In this document: positions 51,144-59,273 of the stretch, in pieces
How positions within the stretch are numbered: position 1 is the stretch's first letter
Layout of the letters: the number at the start of each line of letters is the position of its first letter
Source of the DNA: G963674685 sp963674685
GTDB lineage: Bacteria > Lernaellota > Lernaellaia > JACKCT01
DNA length: 64,000 nucleotides
Assembly: GCA_963674685.2 (NCBI GenBank)
Contig: CAXXWT010000004.1
Coordinates: 434,001-498,000 of the forward strand
Direction of reading: 5' to 3'
Program-made: the position numbers and the translations under genes
Notes under the pieces: generated by a model
Database searches by the model: none
What the model saw: the letters and a program-made list of their open reading frames with translations, nothing else
What the model was told of the DNA's origin: nothing

Positions 51144-52147
51144 GTCGACTCCGGTTTTCGCCCGGTTGCGTCCGATTCTTTTTGGGCTTCGGCCAGATCG
51201 TGATCCACCATCATTTCCACAAGCCGCGCGAATGAAACTTTCGGCTCCCAATCCAGGAGTTTTCGCGCCTTGGCGGGATCGCCGGTCGGAACCTGCGCTT
51301 CGGCCGGGCGATAAAAACGCGGATCGATTTCAACGTAAGATTCCCAATCCAGTCCCAGTCTGCCGAAACTGATATCCAGAAAATCCCGGACGCTGTGCGT
51401 TCGCCCCGTGGCGATCACGAAATCGTCGGCTTTATCCTGCTGCAGCATCATATGCATGGCCCGCACGTAATCCCCGGCGAATCCCCAGTCCCGCCGGGAG
51501 TCGATGTTTCCGAGGGAAAGTTTATCCTGCATCCCAAGTTTGATCCGCGCCGCGGCGCGCGAGATTTTTCTCGTGACAAAATTCTCCCTCCGGCGCGGCG
51601 ACTCATGATTATACAGGATGCCGCAGCAGGCGAACATGCCGAAAGCTTCCCGATAACAGGCGACCTGATGATGCGCGAAAACCTTGGAACAGGCGTAGGG
51701 GCTTTGCGGGTGAAACGGGCTGTTTTCATTTTGCGGGCCGTTTCCGTCGACGCGCAGCATGGCCCCGGATGATGCCTGGAAAAACCTCACGCCCTGATCC
51801 AGCGCCCGGACCGCCTCCAGCAGATGCACGACGCCCAGCGCGTTGATCCGCGCGGTCAGGGCAGGCTTCTCGAAGGAAACCTGAACGTGGGATTGCGCCG
51901 CCAGATTGTAAACCTCGTCGGGCCGGATTGCTGTAAAAAGCTCCCCGAAATTCGATCCGTCGGCCATGTCGGCTTCATGAAAAAAAAGCCGGTCTTTGAT
52001 TTTTTTGCGGTCCGCGTCGAGTTGCTTTGCGTCGAGCCCGTTTTGCCGGCGGACGAAACCGTGAACGACGTAATCCTTTCGCAGAAGGTATTCGGTGAGA
52101 TACTGGCCGTCCTGGGAAGTAATGCCGGTTATCAGGGCGCGTTTCAT
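51140..52147 (-). CDS. GDP-mannose 4,6-dehydratase-like protein, altered catalytic motif
   Basis: 335 residues of the extended SDR family, closest to GDP-mannose 4,6-dehydratase: RALITGITSQDGQYLTEYLL, DEVYNLAAQSHVQVSFEKPA, SPYACSKVFAHHQVACYREA (Y151, K155), NHESPRRRENFVTRKISRAA and GDPAKARKLLDWEPK. The usual catalytic STSE motif is ASSGAML (126-131), so the Glu that abstracts the C5 proton is missing. It may be a reductase, an epimerase or a 4,6-dehydratase with a re-built site. First-but-one gene of the sugar operon, 10 bases downstream of a DegT gene. Confidence 0.87.
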   Translation of the reverse strand: MKRALITGITSQDGQYLTEYLLRKDYVVHGFVRRQNGLDAKQLDADRKKIKDRLFFHEADMADGSNFGELFTAIRPDEVYNLAAQSHVQVSFEKPALTARINALGVVHLLEAVRALDQGVRFFQASSGAMLRVDGNGPQNENSPFHPQSPYACSKVFAHHQVACYREAFGMFACCGILYNHESPRRRENFVTRKISRAAARIKLGMQDKLSLGNIDSRRDWGFAGDYVRAMHMMLQQDKADDFVIATGRTHSVRDFLDISFGRLGLDWESYVEIDPRFYRPAEAQVPTGDPAKARKLLDWEPKVSFARLVEMMVDHDLAEAQKESDATGRKPEST

Positions 52148-52157
52148 GGGCGATGCC

Positions 52158-53297
52158 TTATGGAAGTATCAGCGCTTCAATGACCGATTCGCCGACGTAG
52201 TCGATTTCATCCGGCGTCAGCTCGGGGAAAATCGGCAGGCTCATAACCTCGTCGGCCGCCGCCTCGGTTTCAGGGAAATCTCCCTTTTTATACCCCAGAT
52301 GCTTGAAGCATTCCTGCAGGTGCAGGGGCAGGGGATAGTACACCGCCGCGCCGATATTCTTGGAATGCAGGTGGTTCATCACTTTGTCGCGCTTGCCGTT
52401 TTTCACGCGGATCGTGAACTGGTTATAGATGTGCCTGCGGTCAGGCAAAGTCCGCGGGTACGCAACATCCGGATGCCCCAGATCGTCGAATACCTCTCGA
52501 TAAAGATCGGCGTTGGCCTTGCGCGCGTCGGACCAGGCGTCGAGATGCGGCAGCTTCACGCGTAATACGGCGGCCTGCATGGCGTCGCAACGGAAATTCC
52601 CGCCGATGAAGCGATAATGGTATTTAGGATTCTGCCCGTGATCCCGCATGATCTTCAGATGCTCGGCTAATGAGCTGTTGTTCGTGGTGATCAGGCCGCC
52701 GTCGCCCATGGCGCCCAGGTTCTTGCTCGGGAAAAAGGAAAAGCATCCGTATTGCCCCATGGAGCCGGCGGATTTGTTTTTGTACTGCGCGCCGATGGCC
52801 TGCGCGGCGTCCTCGATAACGGTCAGACCGCGCTTCTCGGCGATCTGCGTGATGAGGTCCATTTCCGCGCACTGGCCGTAGAGGTGAACCGGAATAATGG
52901 CTTTGGTTTTATCGGTGATCGCCTCTTCGATTTTCGCGGTATTGATGTTGTAGCCGTCGGGCTCGATATCCACGAAAACCGTGCGCGCGCCCACGCGTTC
53001 GACGGCGCCGGCGGTGGCGAAAAATGTGAACGGCGTGGTGATGACTTCGTCGCCGGGGCCGATGTTTTCCGACATGAGGGCCATGAGCAGAGCGTCCGAG
53101 CCGCTGGAAACGGCCAGGGCGTGCTCGGCGCCGCAATACCGCGCGGCCTCGGTCTCGAATGCCTCGACTTCGGGGCCGAGGATATAAATTCCCGACCGGG
53201 CCAGGCCGATAAGCGCATTTTCAAGCTCCTCCTGAATCGGAGCATGATTCTTGCGCAAATCCAGCATGGGGACCTTCATATTTTTCCTGTTTGCCAT
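52158..53297 (-). CDS. DegT/DnrJ/EryC1-family sugar aminotransferase (first gene of sugar operon)
   Basis: 379 residues. Seen: VPMLDLRKNHAPIQEELENA, YILGPEVEAFETEAARYCG, SSGSDALLMAL, PGDEVITTPFTFFATAGA, IIPVHLYGQCAEMD, IEDAAQAIGAQYKNKSAGSMG and Lys in SFFPSKNLGAMGDGG (K192). Close to WbpE-like and PseC/ArnB-like 3- or 4-keto sugar aminotransferases. GAGGTG precedes ATG 53297. The operon's first gene; a 474-base region with a REP cluster lies upstream and must hold its promoter. Confidence 0.93.
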   Translation of the reverse strand: MANRKNMKVPMLDLRKNHAPIQEELENALIGLARSGIYILGPEVEAFETEAARYCGAEHALAVSSGSDALLMALMSENIGPGDEVITTPFTFFATAGAVERVGARTVFVDIEPDGYNINTAKIEEAITDKTKAIIPVHLYGQCAEMDLITQIAEKRGLTVIEDAAQAIGAQYKNKSAGSMGQYGCFSFFPSKNLGAMGDGGLITTNNSSLAEHLKIMRDHGQNPKYHYRFIGGNFRCDAMQAAVLRVKLPHLDAWSDARKANADLYREVFDDLGHPDVAYPRTLPDRRHIYNQFTIRVKNGKRDKVMNHLHSKNIGAAVYYPLPLHLQECFKHLGYKKGDFPETEAAADEVMSLPIFPELTPDEIDYVGESVIEALILP

Positions 53298-53517
53298 TTC
53301 CGCACCTCTTCCTTAGAGACTTTAGGGCCAAACAATCGGGAAAAGCGGGCCAAGAGTCAAGTTTAAAGCGTGTCTTGTAATAGAAGGACTTTTGCGGCCA
53401 AAGTGCCGATGAGACAGAATGCCTGAAATATAGTCCATCGTGAATTACCGTACTATATCAATACGCGCATGCTCATGGTGCGTTTTGAAAAAAGTGGCAG
53501 TTGAACGTCCGAAGCAA

Positions 53518-53711
53518 ATCCCGACAGGGATGTCGGTCAATAGCGAAGGGCTTTAGCCCTGGGAAATCGATTGTGCAATACTAATGAAGCCCCCGAAGCG
53601 GGGCGTAGGTAGCTTCCTGCACCCCTTGCCAGGGGTTCAAATAAAATGATTCAATCTCCTTTTCCAGGGCTAAAGCCCTTCGCTACTGACCAAACATCCC
53701 CTAAAGGGGAT
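53518..53711. repeat. REP-like palindrome cluster in a 474-bp intergenic region
   Basis: The perfect 22-bp inverted repeat TAGCGAAGGGCTTTAGCCCT plus GG at 53541-53562 and its complement at 53664-53685 enclose smaller hairpins (CCCC-GAAG-CGGGG; CCCC-TTGCC-AGGGG), with ATCCC-GACA-GGGAT at 53518 and ATCCCC-TAAA-GGGGAT at 53696 on the flanks. Each arm is itself palindromic (GGGCT-TT-AGCCC). This is the form of paired REP elements. No gene is seen from 53298 to 53771. Confidence 0.75.
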
Positions 53712-53771
53712 TACAGCGACGCAAACAAAATATGGAACGATATCCTTCATTATTAAGTACGGTTATTCTCG

Positions 53772-54404
53772 ATGATCTCTAAATATATCCGGGAATCACG
53801 CATGGCCGGAAAATCCAGCCGTTTCAAATTGACGCTTGTCGCGACTCTTGTGATTTACGCCGCCGCATGGGCGTTGACCGACCTGCCGCCGTCGCCGCTA
53901 CGATTCACGGACGAAAGAATCGTCATGACCGTGACGGATAGAAATTGTGATATCAACGGGTGGTATAAATTCCGCAACGTTTCGCCTTTTCCGAGAAGCA
54001 CGCGCTTTTTTTATCCTTTTCCTTTGCACGACGCCGATTATCCCGATCTTATCGAAGCGTTTTGGCTTCAAGGAGGCGCGAAAAAACCGCTGGAATTCAA
54101 GAAGCTTTCGGACGGCATATCATATCGGTTGAAAGTGCCCGGAAGCGGCGAAACGCAGTTTGTCATTCACTACAGGCAGAAACTTCATGCGAAACGCGCC
54201 GTGTATATCGTGACGACCACACAAAGCTGGCGGCGTCCTTTGGACAGCGCGATTTTTGAGATTCATCATCCGGCGCATTGGGAAAATGTTCGTTACACAT
54301 ATCCCGGAAAAGTCATGAAATCCGATGGCCAAAGCGTATTCAGATTGATAGAATGGCATCACTACATGCCGCGCAAGGAAATCGAAATGACATGGAGGGA
54401 TTGA
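53772..54404 (+). CDS. Single-pass membrane protein with extracytoplasmic beta domain
   Basis: 210 residues. A basic N-terminus precedes one hydrophobic segment (LTLVATLVIYAAAWALTDLP), followed by a ~170-residue beta-rich ectodomain (ERIVMTVTDRNCDINGWYKF, SRTFFYPFPLHDADYPDLI-like region, HYRQKLHAKRAVYIVTTTQS). No known family was recognised. Its stop overlaps the ATG of the next gene by one base, so the two are co-translated and may work together. A start at the second Met (53802) is possible. A weak copy of the dispersed motif covers the start region. Confidence 0.7.
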   Translation: MISKYIRESRMAGKSSRFKLTLVATLVIYAAAWALTDLPPSPLRFTDERIVMTVTDRNCDINGWYKFRNVSPFPRSTRFFYPFPLHDADYPDLIEAFWLQGGAKKPLEFKKLSDGISYRLKVPGSGETQFVIHYRQKLHAKRAVYIVTTTQSWRRPLDSAIFEIHHPAHWENVRYTYPGKVMKSDGQSVFRLIEWHHYMPRKEIEMTWRD

Positions 54405-55009
54405 TGATCAATAAAAAGGTATACATCCTTATCGTTGTTGCATCGATTCTGCTTATCCTCCCAGGCGCGGCGTTTGCCAATTCGCCGATTATTTCCGCCG
54501 CTCTTTTTGCCCTGGCGCCACTGACGTTTTTCTACCTTGTGGCGTTGCTTTTCAGCCGCAGAGTCCGGGGTATGACATTCAAGCAGGCGTTATTTTGGAT
54601 CGTGTTTCCGATTGCGTTGACCGCAATGACAATGGGGCATTTTGAGCTGTTTTTTTACATCTGGGCTTTTTACATCGGACTGCGGTTCTGCACTTTGCTG
54701 TTGGATAAAACTCTCGTGATCTACAAAGAACGCAAGGCCGACATGATTTGGTATGGGACCTGGACGGGAATCATCATAGTCTCGTCCATCGCCGCGAAGC
54801 TAATTTACTGGTCCGATTACGGGGGCTTGCGTGGTTGGATAAGTTTTTTACTTGAAGAAATGCCATTCTATTATCTCGCTATTGATGGAGTGCTCGCGAT
54901 ACCGGTTCTCATCTACATGATGATGACTTCAAAGAAGATTACGGCTTTGCGAATCGACGCGGCCAAAACGGAAGAAGGGGATTTGCCCGTCGCGAAACCG
55001 GCGCCTTGA
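54404..55009 (+). CDS. Polytopic membrane protein, unknown function
   Basis: 201 residues. A cleavable-looking first helix (VYILIVVASILLILPGAAFA) is followed by about five further helices (AALFALAPLTFFYLVALLF; ALFWIVFPIALTAMTMG; LFFYIWAFYIGLRFCTLLL; WTGIIIVSSIAAKLIYW; LAIDGVLAIPVLIYMMM). Nothing identifies a transporter or enzyme. It starts on the TGATG overlap with the preceding gene; GGAGGG upstream supports this start. Likely a two-gene membrane unit with its neighbour. Confidence 0.72.
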   Translation: MINKKVYILIVVASILLILPGAAFANSPIISAALFALAPLTFFYLVALLFSRRVRGMTFKQALFWIVFPIALTAMTMGHFELFFYIWAFYIGLRFCTLLLDKTLVIYKERKADMIWYGTWTGIIIVSSIAAKLIYWSDYGGLRGWISFLLEEMPFYYLAIDGVLAIPVLIYMMMTSKKITALRIDAAKTEEGDLPVAKPAP

Positions 55010-55164
55010 GTTATGCAATGATCCTTCAATTTGTGACTGCCGGATAAGATTTGTCCTTTTCACAAGGATAAATAGTGGTGAAATTGTCCTTCTCAGAAAG
55101 ACAAATGCCGAATTTGAATCAATGGCAGCAAGACTTCATGCCAAAAGCCATTGATTTTGGCTTG

Positions 55165-55191
55165 TTGACAAATCGTCCTTTGTGATAAAAT
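55165..55191 (+). promoter_or_regulatory. Putative sigma-70-type promoter
   Basis: TTGACA, a 15-base spacer and TAAAAT, 88 bases before ATG 55279. The spacer is short. Nearby (55045-55195) the words TTGTCCTTT and ACAAGGATAAA recur in both orientations, which may be operator-like or chance. Confidence 0.4.
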
Positions 55192-55278
55192 ATCCTTTGC
55201 CCGGCGCGGTAAAGCCTTTGGATGCGCCGGATTCGCCATTAGCGGATTGTTTCACGTGAGCAAATCGGAGCGAAATTC

Positions 55279-55899
55279 ATGCGCGGCACTGCTCAGGAAG
55301 AGGATCTCAACCTCCAGGATCTTATTTTTATCCTGCTGTTTTTCTTTATCATCGCCCAGACCCTGATCGTCTTTAAATTGGAAAAAGACCTGATCGAGGA
55401 GCCGAATGTCAAAGACAAGATCACGGTCCAAGATGAGCAAGACAAAAACAAGGAACTGATCACGCTGGTCATCGATCACAAATCCAACGTCGTCGCCCTG
55501 GTGGAAAAAACCGGCCGCGACACCATTGTGGAAGGTTTCGAAAAAATTCCCGAAAAGCAGATCATGGAAATCTACTGCGATCCTTTCGAGGGCAAGGAAG
55601 AGTATATCCCCAGCGAAGAAAAGAAGGCTTACGAGGAAATCGCCAAGCAAATCAAGAGGGTCAAAGCCCTGGCCGGTTTCACCAAGCCCCGCATCGGCCT
55701 GATCGCCGATCACAAGGCGCGCTACGGAACCATCTTCCAGGTCAACCTCGCGCTGCAGGAATTGGTCGGCGCGACTGAAGCGGAGCAGGTCATCGCTCCC
55801 GGTTTCACGTGGAAGATTTACGATCCGTCCACGATGGACGTGGGAGAGGATGAGGATCTTCCTTCGCTTTTCGATTCGGCGACGCCGCCGACCACGTGA
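55279..55899 (+). CDS. ExbD/TolR-like stator protein (orphan)
   Basis: 206 residues. One N-terminal membrane helix with an Asp at its cytoplasmic end (LNLQDLIFILLFFFIIAQTL), as in ExbD/TolR/MotB-type stators, then a periplasmic region ending in a block (RIGLIADHKARYGTIFQVNL) similar to the ExbD C-terminal fold (D...Y..V......). A charged linker (~40-150) is longer than in ExbD. No ExbB/TolQ partner is nearby. It could be part of a proton-driven complex encoded elsewhere. Confidence 0.6.
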   Translation: MRGTAQEEDLNLQDLIFILLFFFIIAQTLIVFKLEKDLIEEPNVKDKITVQDEQDKNKELITLVIDHKSNVVALVEKTGRDTIVEGFEKIPEKQIMEIYCDPFEGKEEYIPSEEKKAYEEIAKQIKRVKALAGFTKPRIGLIADHKARYGTIFQVNLALQELVGATEAEQVIAPGFTWKIYDPSTMDVGEDEDLPSLFDSATPPTT

Positions 55900-55944
55900 G
55901 TCAAACCTCGCGAATTCGCTTCACATCACTTATAATCAACAGCC

Positions 55945-56283
55945 ATGCATGAGCTGTCTTTAGCCATCGATATGGTTGCGCAACTGGAAAAGGCTCTTTC
56001 GGACGATGACAGCGCCATCGAGCAGATCCATTTGCTGGTGGGCGTCATTTCCGGCGTCGAAATCGATTCCTTCAAATTCGCCTTTCCCGCCGCCGCGCAC
56101 GGCACGCGGGCAAAAGATGCCGAGCTTGTGATCGAGCAGGTTCCCATGGTTGTCAAATGCCGGGCATGCGGGAGAGAAACCAGGCCGGGCAAACCGGCGG
56201 CGATTTGCGGGAAATGCGCCTCGATCGACGTTGAAATCATATCCGGGCGCGAGTTTGTCGTGAAATCCATGGAGGTGAGCTGA
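55945..56283 (+). CDS. hypA: [NiFe]-hydrogenase maturation factor HypA
   Basis: 112 residues, full length. Seen: the N-terminal nickel-binding MHE motif (MHELSLAID) and a zinc finger CRACGRETRPG...ICGKC (CxxC twice). HypA, with HypB, delivers nickel to hydrogenase large subunits or urease. The stop overlaps the hypB start, so the two are coupled. No hydrogenase or urease genes are in the window. Confidence 0.95.
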   Translation: MHELSLAIDMVAQLEKALSDDDSAIEQIHLLVGVISGVEIDSFKFAFPAAAHGTRAKDAELVIEQVPMVVKCRACGRETRPGKPAAICGKCASIDVEIISGREFVVKSMEVS

Positions 56284-57005
56284 TGTGCGAGGAATGCGGA
56301 TGTACGCCGAAGGATCATCATCACGATCACGAACATGATCACGAAAAAACCACGCGGACCGTCAACCTTGAACAAAGTGTTCTGGAGCGCAACGATCAGT
56401 TCGCGCAGGCCAACAGGCAGTGGCTCAAAGAGCGGAATATCACGGCGCTGAACATGATTTCCTCGCCGGGAAGCGGCAAGACCACGCTGCTGGAAAAAAC
56501 CCTGGACGCTTTGCGGCACGAGATTGCGTGCGCGGTGATTGCCGGAGACCAGCAGACCGACAACGACGCCAGGCGCCTGGCAGGCAAGGGCGCGCCGGTG
56601 AGCCAGATCGAAACCCGGGACGCCTGTCACCTGGACGCGCAGCGCGTAGGGCATATCCTGGCCGAGACGGCGACACCGCAAACGAAACTGCTTTTTATCG
56701 AAAACGTGGGCAACCTGGTGTGCCCCGCGGCATTCGATCTGGGTGAGGATATCAAGGTCGCGCTGCTTTCCGTGACCGAGGGCGAGGACAAGCCGCTAAA
56801 ATACCCGACGCTTTTTTCATTGGCGCCGGTCGTGGTCGTCACGAAGATCGATCTGATGCCCTATCTCGATTGGGATATCGAAGCCTGCCGCGACGCGATA
56901 CTAAAGATTCGCCCGGATGCGAAGATCATCGAAGTGTCGGCTAAAAACGGCCGGGGCATGGATGCGTGGATTGGTTATTTGAAGCAGTTGGCGGCTGAAG
57001 ATTGA
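56283..57005 (+). CDS. hypB: Hydrogenase nickel-insertion GTPase HypB
   Basis: 240 residues of the SIMIBI GTPase family. The N-terminus has CEECGC (high-affinity Ni site) and a short His-rich stretch (DHHHDHEHDHEK); then P-loop MISSPGSGKTTLLE, the metal-binding Cys region (DACHLDAQRVGH; NLVCPAA), the ENVGNL switch block and NKID-like TKIDLMPYLDWDIE. Complete and probably functional. Start ATG overlaps the hypA stop by one base. Confidence 0.95.
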   Translation: MCEECGCTPKDHHHDHEHDHEKTTRTVNLEQSVLERNDQFAQANRQWLKERNITALNMISSPGSGKTTLLEKTLDALRHEIACAVIAGDQQTDNDARRLAGKGAPVSQIETRDACHLDAQRVGHILAETATPQTKLLFIENVGNLVCPAAFDLGEDIKVALLSVTEGEDKPLKYPTLFSLAPVVVVTKIDLMPYLDWDIEACRDAILKIRPDAKIIEVSAKNGRGMDAWIGYLKQLAAED

Positions 57006-57017
57006 ATGTACACGCAT

Positions 57018-57065
57018 CATTGAAGGGATCCCTCGACTCGTCCTGACGGACTCGCTCAGAGATGA
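57018..57065. repeat. Possible dispersed GGATCCCTCGACTCG-type repeat
   Basis: GGATCCCTCGACTCGTCCTG, then ACGGACTCGCTCAGAGATGA in the short gap between hypB and the convergent glycosyltransferase gene. Sequences of this wording are common intergenic repeats in many genomes. Only one copy was noticed here. Confidence 0.3.
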
Positions 57066-57103
57066 CAATCCCGTTTTTTCAAATGTAAAAACATTGCCTT
57101 GTA

Positions 57104-58243
57104 TTACGTATCGATTCCCTTCTCACGCAGAATCTCATCGTACAAGGCAAATATTTTTTCGGCCCGAGCCTGCGCGCTGTAGCGCTCACGCACGAGGCGA
57201 AGACCGTTTTCCTTTAATTTTTCACGCAGAGCCTGATCGGCGATCATCCGCTCCATGGCGGCGGCCAGGCCTTCGGTGTCTTTCATGGGCGTGACCAGGC
57301 CGATTTCCTCGTGGCGGACCAGTTCGGCGTTGCCGCCCACGTCGGTGGTGATCACGGGAACGCCGCAGGCCATGGACTCGCGCAAAACTCCGCTGACGCC
57401 TTCTCCGGCAAAGGAGGAAACGACGCTGAAGTCGCATGCGCTGAAAAGATCTTCCACGTCGTTTCGAAATCCTAGAAAGCGCACCTTGTCGCCGATGCCG
57501 AGTTTCTTCGCTTTTTCCTCGAAGCGCGAGTAATCCCCTTTGCCGGCGAACAGGTGAACAAGCCCGGGGAAATTTTCCGAAAGCTTCGCCGCCGCTTTGA
57601 GATAATCCCCGTGGCCCTTTTGGCGCACGAAATTGGCGACGATCAGGCTGACAACGGCGTTTTCGCCGAGATGTAGCGACCGGCGCATTTCCAGGCGCTT
57701 TTCCGGCATCGGTAAAAAGCGCTGCGTATCGACGCCGCCGTAAATCACGCGGATTTTTTCTTCCTTGACGCCGCAAAGGTGCATGATCCTTTTTATGTCT
57801 TCGCTGACGGTGATGATCCTGTCCAGCTTTTTAAAATTATACTTGTAGCGATTTGCGCCCAAAGGAAAATTGACGCCCCGCGTGGTGAGCAGCACGGGAA
57901 TTTTTATGCCCACGGAGGCGAAAAGAACCAGGGAAAGATCGCCGCCCTTGTGCGTGTGAACGATGTCGAATCGCCCGTCGGAAAGGATCCGCCGCATTTT
58001 CGCAATCTGAAACGGGTCGTACCATCGCGACGGCCTGACGAAGTGAAGCTTGACGCCAAGATCGGCGATCATCGGCAAATTGCGCTGCTCGAAGCTTTGC
58101 CCGGATTGCTCGGCGAATACCGCCTGAACCTTGGCGCCGGCTTCGACGAGGCTGCGCGCCAAAAGAAAAAGCTGCATTGATCCGCCGGAGCCGATACGCT
58201 TGTGGCTCGTGGTTAAAAGAACGGATTTACCCGATAAATTCAT
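57104..58243 (-). CDS. GT4-type glycosyltransferase
   Basis: 379 residues. GT-B fold with KRIGSGGSMQLFLLARSLVE, the DIVHTHKGGDLSLVLFA acceptor-site block, VSLIVANFVRQKGHGDYLKA, LFAGKGDYSRFEEKAKKLGI, SSFAGEGVSGVLRESMACGV (E-x7-E) and PVITTDVGGNAELV. A retaining glycosyltransferase probably used for lipopolysaccharide or capsule. Convergent with hypB. It is not in the sugar operon at 48.3-53.3 kb but may use its product. Confidence 0.92.
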   Translation of the reverse strand: MNLSGKSVLLTTSHKRIGSGGSMQLFLLARSLVEAGAKVQAVFAEQSGQSFEQRNLPMIADLGVKLHFVRPSRWYDPFQIAKMRRILSDGRFDIVHTHKGGDLSLVLFASVGIKIPVLLTTRGVNFPLGANRYKYNFKKLDRIITVSEDIKRIMHLCGVKEEKIRVIYGGVDTQRFLPMPEKRLEMRRSLHLGENAVVSLIVANFVRQKGHGDYLKAAAKLSENFPGLVHLFAGKGDYSRFEEKAKKLGIGDKVRFLGFRNDVEDLFSACDFSVVSSFAGEGVSGVLRESMACGVPVITTDVGGNAELVRHEEIGLVTPMKDTEGLAAAMERMIADQALREKLKENGLRLVRERYSAQARAEKIFALYDEILREKGIDT

Positions 58244-58361
58244 GTTGAGGCTTACCTTTTTTGCGATCCGGCGTTGTGGATTTTCACGATCCGCATGGCA
58301 TAATTAGCCCATATAATGTTTGTCGGCACTTGGCAACTTCTTTGATCCCGGATATATCCAA

Positions 58362-59273
58362 ATGAATATGGCGCGCCGTGTAAAAAAATCGATGGATTCC
58401 GATAAATTCAACGCGCTGCTCTTTGCTTTCGCCGCCTTGCTTCTGATTCTTAATTCCTGCAACAGTTCGGATGACGGAAGTTCCTCCCGTTACGCGATTT
58501 TCGATTCCGACGACGATGATGTGCTTCAAACTCCTTTCGAAGTCGCGGAAGTCCGTTTTGCGGATCTTGTGGACGACATGCGCCTTGTCCCCAAGGGAAT
58601 CGGGCCGTACGGCTGCGATCATGAATACAACGAAACATGCCGTGAAGACGACGCCGAGTTGCAGGTGATCAGCCTGGAGGCGTTTTTCATCGACGCGCAC
58701 GAGGTGACATGGGGCCGGTACGCCCTGTGCGTGCTGGACGGCGACTGCCCGGATAATGAGTGCATGCCCTCTGACGGCGGCGAAGATCTCCCGGCGGGAT
58801 GCGTCGGCGCCGAAGACGCCGAGAACTATTGCCAATGGGCCGGCAAACGCCTGCCCACGGACGTGGAATGGGAAAGAGCCGCGCGGGGCCTTGCCGGCCG
58901 CTATTATCCCTGGGGCGACCAGTGGTGCGAAACATGCCTGAACTGGTGCGACGGCGACGGCCGATGCGACGGATCGGTGGACGGTTATTCCGAGGCCGCA
59001 CCCGTGGCCGCGTTTCCCGACGGGGCGTCTCCATACGGCGCGCTGGACATGGGCGGCAACGTCTGGGAAATCACCCTGGGAACCTTGGGCGAAGGCGATG
59101 AGACGACCGACGCATATTATGCGCGGGGCGGGGGATTCGCCTACGGAGATCTGGAAATTCCCGCCGATTACGCAACGGAGTTGTACCGCACATACCGGCG
59201 CGCGCTTTATGACGAAACCATGAAGGGGCAGTTCCTCGGCTTCCGATGCGCGGTCGAGGCGGAGTATGAGTAA
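58362..59273 (+). CDS. Lipoprotein with formylglycine-generating-enzyme (SUMF1)-like domain
   Basis: 303 residues from ATG 58362 (58368 also possible). Lipobox LNSC with Cys followed by SSDD. After an acidic linker, a SUMF1/FGE-type domain: LVPKG, FFIDAHEVTWGRYALCVLDG, CVGAEDAENYCQWAGKRLPT, DVEWERAARGLAGRYYPWGD, PYGALDMGGNVWEIT, and the closing FLGFRCAVE. Such C-type-lectin-like domains are often non-enzymatic in lipoproteins. It overlaps the next gene by eight bases, so the two are co-translated. Confidence 0.85.
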   Translation: MNMARRVKKSMDSDKFNALLFAFAALLLILNSCNSSDDGSSSRYAIFDSDDDDVLQTPFEVAEVRFADLVDDMRLVPKGIGPYGCDHEYNETCREDDAELQVISLEAFFIDAHEVTWGRYALCVLDGDCPDNECMPSDGGEDLPAGCVGAEDAENYCQWAGKRLPTDVEWERAARGLAGRYYPWGDQWCETCLNWCDGDGRCDGSVDGYSEAAPVAAFPDGASPYGALDMGGNVWEITLGTLGEGDETTDAYYARGGGFAYGDLEIPADYATELYRTYRRALYDETMKGQFLGFRCAVEAEYE

